Assembly: GCA_023678885.1 (NCBI GenBank)
Contig: CM042955.1
Span: 22,765,835 to 22,829,834, forward strand
Length of the DNA stretch: 64,000 bases
Source of the DNA: Pogostemon cablin
Taxonomy: Eukaryota; Streptophyta; Magnoliopsida; Lamiales; Lamiaceae
Reading direction: 5' to 3'
Below, piece by piece: positions 57,041 through 64,000 of the stretch. The position numbers and the translations under genes were made by a program. The notes beneath the pieces were generated by a model that had not been told where the DNA came from, searched no databases, and saw nothing but the letters and a program-made list of their open reading frames with translations. Position 1 is the first letter of the stretch. Every line of letters starts with the position of its first letter.

Positions 57041-57258
57041 GAGAGAAATTATCACATTTGGCCCTGAAAATAAGTCTGCATTTGGTCCTCTCACATTTAC
57101 GTTCTCAAATCCAGTCATTTTTTTATCCAAATGTAGGTCCTCTAGCAGTAAAATTGAACAAAAATTACCAAATTGGACAAAAATTGACTAATATTAGTGA
57201 GAGGACCAAATGCAAATTTTAGCATTCTTACATTACCAAATGTACTGATAATCTCTCC
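57041..57258. mobile_element. Small MULE-type MITE
   Basis: Ends GAGAGAAATTATCACATTTGG and, inverted, GGAGAGATTATCAGTACATT; 'gcatttggtcctctcac' is inverted near 57190. No certain TSD. Confidence 0.6.
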
Positions 57259-57346
57259 AAAAATAACTTTAAAAAACCTTTGTGATATGCATTAGCTCCT
57301 TGGGTTTCATATCTTATACTCCTACTACAATTAACCCTAATACAAA

Positions 57347-57567
57347 GAGTTAAAAGTTTTTTTATCCCATAACTATTTAAAACTTTAGATTTTGTCTCAA
57401 ATAATATATTTATATCGATTTTGTCCCATAACTATGAGTTTTATTTCAATTTTGCTCAATTTTTGAAATAAAACTCATAGTTATGGGACAAAATAAATAC
57501 AAATATCTTTTTTGGGACAAAAATCTAAAGTTTTAAATAGTTATGGGACAAAAAAAACTTTTAACCC
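57347..57567. mobile_element. Foldback MULE MITE, same family as the Pack-MULE
   Basis: 221 bp, almost entirely an inverted repeat. Ends GAGTTAAAAGTTTTTTTATC and, inverted, GGGTTAAAAGTTTTTTTTGTC. The flanks ctaatacaaa and ctaatataaa differ by one base. It ends about 70 bp before the ATG of KAS copy 3. Confidence 0.82.
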
Positions 57568-58520
57568 CTAATATAAAACCCATCATCATAACTGTAGTAA
57601 GAGGACTGCGTTTGATTCTTTTTCTGTGGGGCAAAATGTCGAGCAGTGCATGTGCATGCTCTGCTTATATGTTCCTCATGCGCAGCAATGAAAATTGGAA
57701 TGGTGGGGCACATCATAACAGTTTAACTCACCTTTTTTTTTTTCCTCTTCACTTAGTTAATAATATTAACCGAGTTAATAATTTACACCAGTATCAAACG
57801 GTGGATCTGTGCTGGAAAATATTGATTTTGATTCTCTAACTTAGGTTGAATCCAGTTCTAATCATGCCACTTTTTAAATTTTTTTCAAATTAGTAGTCTT
57901 TTTTGTCAACTATACTCCTACAATTATTTATACTTTTAGTTCTTTCGCCAAAAAAATTCAAAACTTGTAGGAGTTTAAAAACTAATAAGACTTGCAAAGT
58001 TTTATAAGTGAACTTTTTACCACAAAACAAACTGATAAAGTAAAAAGATACAAATAAAACCGACATAAAGAACTAAAATTAAAAATATAAAAAAGTTATA
58101 ACACCAAAATTGAATTCAAAGTTATAGGGCAGAAATTGATAATAATTTAAATTAATTATATATGATATTGTTAAGGAAAATTTTAAATTAGTTAAATAAT
58201 TAATTTTTCCTTCTTTATTATAATTATTTTATGTAAATTTAAGCCATGAAAGTAAATTTAAAAAATTTTCAATTTCATTTTTATGTCAATTTTCCTCCGT
58301 TTCAGAAAGGTGATAGATTAAAATTAATTCGAAAATAGTACGGCAAATATAATAAATTAGGTAAGTTAGAATCATCAACTTCACTTATGGCAAATTATTC
58401 CTTGCATCTGATTCCAATGCACCATGATATTACTTTTTAGATTAATGAATAATTACTCTTTTGAATGAAAATATTACTTCCAGTTAAATTCTGATATTTT
58501 CTAATTTTTATTATTATTAA

Positions 58521-58844
58521 GGAAAATATCACAATTGGTCCGGTAAGTATAGTCAATTTTAACTTTTATTTTTTTATTTTTTTCCAATTCTCAATTTGGT
58601 CCTTTAATATCTTGTCCAATTTTAGTTATTTTTGTCCAAATTTTATTCTTTTTTTGTCTACTTTTGGTCAAAATTTTGTACATTTTTTGACCAATTAAGT
58701 TTGTACATTTATTAACATAAATGACTAATTTTGTAAAAAAAAAAGATTAAATTTGATAAAAGGATCAAAATTGAGAATTGCAAATAAAAAAAAGACTAAA
58801 GTTGGAATAATCATACTTATATGATGAATTTTGATATTTTTCCC
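58521..58844. mobile_element. MULE-type MITE in KAS copy 3
   Basis: Ends GGAAAATATCACAATTGGTC and, inverted, GGGAAAAATATCAAAATTC; flanks ttattatta and ttatttcta are similar. 'tttttttatttgcaattctc' on the right arm links it to 49508. Confidence 0.7.
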
Positions 58845-58849
58845 TTATT

Positions 58850-59460
58850 TCTATTGTGATGTGCAATATTTATCATTTAGAAGAGTAATAGGTCATAATT
58901 CCATAGACTAAATTTTCATGTAATAAAGTCATTACAATAAAATTGGGTTACTTGCAACGGTTTCACAAAAAACAAGCTCATATTTTAATATTGACAACGA
59001 ATAGTGAAATTGAAATTAATTTTTTTGTTTTGTAATTATTTACTTTTTTAATTCAGTCTTTTAATAAAAAGAATTACAAAACTTACCGGACTCGAAAAAA
59101 TTCACGAGATATGGAAATTTTGAAAAAGCCTTACTCTTTGCAAAAATAATTACAATTTGAAAAGTAAAATGTTGCATGATTAAATTGGATTCGATTCAAA
59201 TTACTGGGCTAAAATTGATACTAACTCGTCGAAAAAAAGAAAGAAAAATATCAGCACATTTCAAATCCGTATTCTTACTCACAAACACTTGTGTAAATTA
59301 GATTCACGGTGTAAACATGTGGTCCCCTCCTAATCCTATATGCTCTATGTATTGGTAAGGTGTTTTAATTAAGGGGATCACAATGTTTGTAAAGGTTTAT
59401 GATGTAAACCCGGTTTACAAGAGATTAACTCATTCTTACGTGGGTAAAGCTTTCTAATTT
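58850..59460. other. Remaining first-intron sequence of KAS copy 3
   Basis: AT-rich with no recognised element. Confidence 0.35.
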
Positions 59461-60734
59461 CAGCAGCAAAATGTGGGAAAATCAAGGCCAATCAGCGAAC
59501 AATTTCAGCAAAATGTAAAGTTTTCTAATTTCATGCAACATCAACTCCTTTAGGTGATATGCCAGAATTAAGTGCCATCAAGAAAGTCTTCAAAAATACC
59601 TCAAGAGTTGAAAATGAATGCAACCAAGGTGATGCAACAATATGCCCACTATCTTAAACTACTTTTATATAAGTTGTAGTTTAAATCATAATCCACTGGT
59701 GTAGTCAATGATTGGACATGCAATGGGAGCAGCTGGTGGATTAGAAGCAATAGCAACCATTAAAGCAATCAACACTGGCTGGTTACATCCAACTATCAAC
59801 CAATACGTACGTAAATTAATGATCCCATGAACTAAAGTTCAACTAGCTATTATGTATGCATATGTATTTTATGCAGTATCATATAGTATATACGTGTGCT
59901 AATTTTAGTCTATCTTTAATGTTAGGATTTGGAGTCTGAGGTAACTATCGACACTGTCCGGAATGCAAAGAAACAACACCAAGTAAATGTTGGTACGACA
60001 CAATTCTTATGTTTTCTCTGTTAGGCCATTTTGTTGAGGGGTGCATGCTCAAAAAACTGTATGAATGAAAAGGTCAAGAGTTCAAATCCCACCATCATAA
60101 GAATAAATAAATAAAAGAAATTCACGAGCAAGGCCTGGTGCCGGCCCGCTTGCGCGTGAGGAAAAAAAAAAACTCCACATGCAAGGCCTGGTCTTGGCCA
60201 CTTTGTCTGTTAACACACTGGCAGTAGACTAGCCAACCAAAAGAGCAAAAATTGGTATTAGTGAGAGATGAGAGCAATCTAGACTAAGAGTTAATCCTAT
60301 GTGTGGCATTTCACTAATTTGGAGACAACCATGACATCTTCTCTCGATTTAACTGAATTTACTGAAGGATTCAATCTCAGCCATATTCATTAGTGTATCA
60401 GCATATGTAACAAGGGATGTAATAGAGTGAATGTTAACCAATATATAACCATATGTTGTGCTAAGCTATGCCAGGATGTTTACATGCATCAAAATCCAAC
60501 ACCTCTGGTTAGCTAATGCAGGGGTTATGATTGATTTCGGTTTAATAGTCTAGATTCATTTGGAATATTGCTTAAACTACTTGACTTCAAAACAATTCAT
60601 AGTATCAGTAAAATCAAATCTTGAAGTTTAATATTTCTTATGACTGGTGTGTCACATTTTCTGCAGCCATATCCAACTCATTTGGCTTTGAGGGCCGTAA
60701 TTCTGTCATTGTCTTTGCACCATTCGAGCAATAA

Positions 60735-61560
60735 AGCGCGACAAAAACAAATGTCCAAAGCTTTTTCGATCCCTTGCTCCAACGAAGGCAAATGTATTTT
60801 TTGATATGTAGAATTTAATTCTTGCAATATAATTATATAATGCCTAATTATCTGCACATCTATCTATGTCATTGGTCTACGCTACAATCAAAGGAATTCT
60901 AATGTTTTGTATACGATCTTATTAAAATGTTTCATGAATTGTTAACCAGCAATAATGGCTTGAAAGTGTTCATAATCTCACACATGAGTTGACTCTGTAA
61001 TGTTCTGTTTCAATTTTTTTTTTTTATGATAACTGGTTGAATTAATCAGCTATCTGAAATCTTTAAAAAAATCTAATTGTAAAGATAAATCTAATATGCA
61101 TAAATCTTTCTCAGCTGTATTGAAGATAGTTTAGTCTGAAAAATGCGTACAACTTCCTTAAACTGTACATATCAAACATCTGAATTAGGAAATTCTTAAA
61201 AGATTTGTATGTTCATGTTCTGTAGGTGGTCAATAGCATCATTATGGACAAAGTTAATTCATGTGAAATCCAATTAGAAAAACGAATCAATTCCATAACA
61301 TATTTCTATATAATTTCAAGTTAAACATATTGATGTAAACATAAATGTTATTTAGAAAAAAAAAATCCTATATTCTTTATGTGATAGTTCTAATAATGTA
61401 GACTAAACATCAGTTGTAGTATATATCACACAATATTGGCAACATACAGATAATTTAGCTTCTCATACATCACACCCCCCAAACACAAAAAAACACAAAA
61501 GAAAATGGAACTTTTCATGATAGAGTTGAACAAAGTGTAATATTTCTATCTGCATAAAAC
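60735..61560. other. Intergenic DNA between KAS copy 3 and the NLR gene
   Basis: KAS copy 3 is on the plus strand and the NLR on the minus strand, so this is a convergent 3'-3' gap. No gene or clear repeat seen. Confidence 0.4.
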
Positions 61561-61752
61561 TTACATGGTGTCGTTATTACCTGGCAAAACTGCTCTGTGT
61601 AATTATTACCAATGTAGCTGAAGGCCAACCGACCAGCTGCACTTCAATTACTGCATCAGAGACGAATGATGTGAACAATATAATTTCTCAAGAGCCAGTT
61701 CTTTTGAGTCCATTCCATTTCTTCCAGTGTTTTAATATGTTCACTTTCAGGC

Positions 61753-62204
61753 CTGAAAAATAAAGACATCATAACGTCATAGATTAGATACAAAAAACCT
61801 AAGGTGACGCATATAACAAACTTTGAGAATGCCTTCCAATGTCATTGCTACATGGACATGGAGAGAGGCTAATCTACATGTCCATGTAACAATGACAATG
61901 GAGAGAAGGCTAATCCACATGTCCATGTAGCAATGACAATGGAGAAAGGCTAATCTACTATAATTCCAACTTTTATGGTTGCATTAATAGGACTGCTGAA
62001 TTTGAATTAAAGATGAGAGTTGATGGAGGGATTTCCAATGATACCATTCCAGATTGGATTACAAATCTAAAACACTCTTAAATTTGATGATAAAAGGACA
62101 TTCATGGATTTGAAGAATGAAGTTAAACATGCAAATGTAGTATTCTAGCAATTAAAATAATGAATATATATGATGAAAATATGAAAGATAGTAGCTTACA
62201 GCAC
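61753..62204 (-). other. Probable 3' UTR intron of the NLR gene
   Basis: On the minus strand, donor CAG/GTGCTGTAAG lies 13 nt past the stop codon. A good acceptor ATTTTTCAG/GCCTG lies at 61753. The downstream UTR exon would run from 61752 leftwards. The intron carries about 2.5 tandem copies of a ~50-bp unit at 61835-61965 ('ggctaatc(c/t)acatgtccatgta'). Confidence 0.5.
61835..61965. repeat. Short minisatellite
   Basis: The unit contains 'aatggagagaaggctaatcc' and 'acatgtccatgtagcaatgac'. About 2.5 copies in direct order, each with an internal palindrome. Confidence 0.7.
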
Positions 62205-62217
62205 CTGTGTAACCCCC

Positions 62218-64000
62218 TCAAATTTTCAAATGAGGAATGTGTGCAATCTTGTGCCAGTCCTCACCATTTGGCTTCTGACATCGCCTTTGAAGTTGTGGGC
62301 ATTCCCAAATCTCAAGCCATTCGAGATGTTTGAATTTGCGCAATGGAAGTGACGGAATTGCTGGGCATTTCTGAATTTCCAACTGTGTGAGTGACTGAAG
62401 ATCAGCCAACCAGTCCGGCAAAGAGGTTAGTTTCTCGAGTGTACCAAGTGTTAGATATTGAAGTGATGGCAACTGCTGTAGGACTAAAGGCAGAGATACT
62501 ATTTCATCAATAGAACAAAGCTTGAGGCGTTTAAGGAGATGGAGGTGTTTAATCTCGTCTATCACGTCAACCAACCCACTGCAATTGTATACACTTAGTT
62601 GCTCGAGAGCAATGAGTTGCCTTAACCATCCCTCTGGAAAACAACTCTCTATCTTGCACTTTAATAAACTCAACTTTGCAAGGCCGTTGAGGCCTTGAAA
62701 CCATTTTTCCGGCAAACGGTGATTGTGTAGATGCCAGACACTCAATTTCTTCAGATTACAGAGGCCTTCCAGTGCATCTTCCAGCATAACATTTTTCCAT
62801 GTAGCATCATCAATTTTTTCAAAGTCCAAAAACAGTTTTGAAAGATTTTTAAGCTTATGAAAAGAGAATGAAGGCGGAATCATGTATTGGCAAGTCACTT
62901 CTTTCAGATTTGGGAAACTTTCTCCCACTTCCTTCTCCTTTAACAAGCCTTTCAGATTGTGTAATCCTTTCAAATCTAGCTCCTCCAACAATGGAAACTT
63001 TGTCCCAGTGTCATCCTCATCCAAAACATACTCCAGCATATCAAGATTGCTCAAACGCAAGGCCTTGAGAAGAGGAAGATCTCCAAGTGGTGGAAGATGC
63101 ATGCAATTTCGGCAATTATCTAAGGATATCATGGTTAAATTTTTCATCTTTGTAATCCAAAGAGCAAATTTGTAGCCATGGAACCCATATATCTTCAAAG
63201 TTTCCAGGTTCAAGTGAGGTTCCAGAGCTTCGAGCACCATCTCATCATTTGACAAATCGAAGGATTTGCGATCAACTTCCCAATGTAAGACCAAATCACG
63301 AAGGCCTTGCTTTCCAACAAGATTTGCTTTCTTTGCATTCATATGGTTTTGTACGCTTTCCAAATGTTTGATTTCAAGTCTGCCTCCAAGATTCAAGTGT
63401 TCCAATTCATCAAGTTTATGGCCATTCTTATCTTCTACTATGAACAAACTCAATGTCTTTAGAGAAGTCAATTCTCCAATTCTACGGGGCATATGACTCA
63501 ATGAATTACATCCTTCTAAAAAAATATGACGAAGTTTAGTCATGTTTATGAAATTCTTAGGCAAACTCTTGAGATTGCTACAATAATTCAAAACTAAAAT
63601 CTGTAAATTGTGAAGGCAATGAAATGTAGAAGGAAGAGTATGAATATAAAATGAATCTTCCAAGTTTAAACACCTTAAATGTTTTAACTTGCCTAATGCA
63701 CTAGGCAGCTCTTTCACCCCATCAACAAGACACAGCCTTAGAATTCTCAAACGATCATATTTCATGGTGTTCAATGTGCAAAATTCAACTGAATTTGTAT
63801 TGAGTTCAACAGAAATTGTGGATACTTTAACTAGAATTCTTGAAGTAGAGATCAAAGAATCTGACCACAAACTTAATTGGCGTATTCTGTTGTCTGATGA
63901 AAATCTGTTGCTACTCTCTGTTTGTGCCCTAGGAATCTTGTTCTCCATGATGGATTGAGCAAGGTCATGAACAAGATCATGCATTTTAAAAGTCGTTCTT
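62218..64000 (-). CDS. CC-NB-LRR (NLR) disease-resistance protein, C-terminal part
   Basis: The frame is open from the right edge (64000) to the stop at 62218. It starts in the window with RTTFKMHDLVHDLAQSI, the end of the ARC2 region containing the MHD motif, which sets the ADP/ATP switch. A leucine-rich repeat domain follows (LRILRLCLVDGVKELP, LGKLKHLRCLNLED, LTSLKTLSLFIV, LPSLQYLTLGTLEKLTSLP). It ends with the usual RGA-type C-terminus (CPQLQRRCQKPNGEDWHKIA, HIPHLKI). The MHDLVHDLA form and spacing match coiled-coil NLRs. About 590 residues are visible with no frame break. The CC and NB-ARC parts lie beyond the window. NLRs detect pathogen effectors in the cytoplasm or at membranes; the ligand cannot be inferred. 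Confidence 0.93.
   Translation of the reverse strand, partial: RTTFKMHDLVHDLAQSIMENKIPRAQTESSNRFSSDNRIRQLSLWSDSLISTSRILVKVSTISVELNTNSVEFCTLNTMKYDRLRILRLCLVDGVKELPSALGKLKHLRCLNLEDSFYIHTLPSTFHCLHNLQILVLNYCSNLKSLPKNFINMTKLRHIFLEGCNSLSHMPRRIGELTSLKTLSLFIVEDKNGHKLDELEHLNLGGRLEIKHLESVQNHMNAKKANLVGKQGLRDLVLHWEVDRKSFDLSNDEMVLEALEPHLNLETLKIYGFHGYKFALWITKMKNLTMISLDNCRNCMHLPPLGDLPLLKALRLSNLDMLEYVLDEDDTGTKFPLLEELDLKGLHNLKGLLKEKEVGESFPNLKEVTCQYMIPPSFSFHKLKNLSKLFLDFEKIDDATWKNVMLEDALEGLCNLKKLSVWHLHNHRLPEKWFQGLNGLAKLSLLKCKIESCFPEGWLRQLIALEQLSVYNCSGLVDVIDEIKHLHLLKRLKLCSIDEIVSLPLVLQQLPSLQYLTLGTLEKLTSLPDWLADLQSLTQLEIQKCPAIPSLPLRKFKHLEWLEIWECPQLQRRCQKPNGEDWHKIAHIPHLKI

Larger units (their letters stand above)
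57636..60734 (+). pseudogene. KAS I-like gene, copy 3, internally deleted
   Basis: Remaining pieces: exon 1 from the ATG at 57636 (MSSSACACSAYMFL); the first codons of exon 2 at 59464-59500 after acceptor TTTCAG; the 3' part of exon 4 from about 59532 to 59628 (HATSTPLGDMPELSAIKKVF); exon 5 59705-59806; exon 6 59926-59992; exon 7 60667-60734. The end of exon 2, all of exon 3 (with the active-site Cys) and the start of exon 4 are deleted. Exon 4 also has a 1-base frame change (reading TSRVENE instead of TSNLKMN). Splice sites of exons 5-7 are still good. Exon 7 reads GFEGRN, keeping the Phe that the intact copy has lost. Confidence 0.9.

Noticed and set aside
60000..60240. SINE-like stretch with 'agttcaaatccca' in the last intron of KAS copy 3
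   Set aside because: Only a B-box-like phrase is present; no A box, tail or TSD could be defined.

Overview
The window is nuclear DNA of a eudicot plant. It is AT-rich and intron-bearing, with plastid fatty-acid-synthase-type genes, a CC-NB-LRR resistance gene, a Sirevirus and plant Ty3 elements, and every common plant MITE superfamily. The species cannot be fixed from the sequence, and no bacterial or organellar gene order is present. True genes are few. They are (i) a candidate small secreted peptide at 743-949; (ii) three tandem relatives of plastid 3-oxoacyl-ACP synthase I (KAS I): a 5' fragment (18226-21233), one complete seven-exon copy (45751-52002) and an internally deleted copy (57636-60734); and (iii) the 3' part of an NLR gene on the minus strand that runs off the right edge (62218-64000). 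Everything else I can classify is mobile DNA, often with target-site duplications (TSDs) that fix the boundaries.

Layout. 1-1011: AT-rich flank and the small-peptide ORF. 1012-10333: a decayed minus-strand Sirevirus (Ty1/copia) with both LTRs, PBS, several PPT copies, an extra 3' ORF and many nonsense codons. 10.7-18.05 kb: gene-free DNA with Stowaway, PIF/Tourist, nested hAT, foldback and CACTA-type elements. 18.2-22.7 kb: KAS copy 1, with a copia gag relic in intron 1 and cut off after exon 2, followed by a Ty3 integrase fragment. 23.8-26.1 kb: Stowaway, CACTA-like element and a chimeric beta-tubulin pseudogene. 26.2-45.35 kb: a nested stack. A MITE with a 9-bp TSD was split by an endogenous pararetrovirus (capsid, movement protein, protease, RT-RNase H, a 3' reading-frame remnant, a promoter with paired as-1 sites and a Met-tRNA-like PBS). 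The virus was later split by a solo LTR, itself hit by a reverse solo LTR, and by a young non-autonomous Ty3-like element with nearly identical LTRs. 45.4-52.0 kb: intact KAS copy 2. Its introns hold a long-TIR MULE, a Stowaway, and a MULE-type MITE that in turn contains a Pack-MULE carrying part of a zinc-finger-homeodomain gene. 52.2-57.6 kb: Stowaway with nested CACTA MITE, hAT, and several MULE MITEs. 57.6-60.7 kb: KAS copy 3. 61.5-64 kb: NLR 3' end.

Working together. The KAS copies are products of local duplication; copy 2 keeps the Cys-His-Lys-His catalytic set but has Leu where the family has its gatekeeper Phe. A single catalogue would list most of the rest as repeats. The informative part is the order of events recoverable from nested TSDs, and the captured host sequences (ZF-HD, beta-tubulin).
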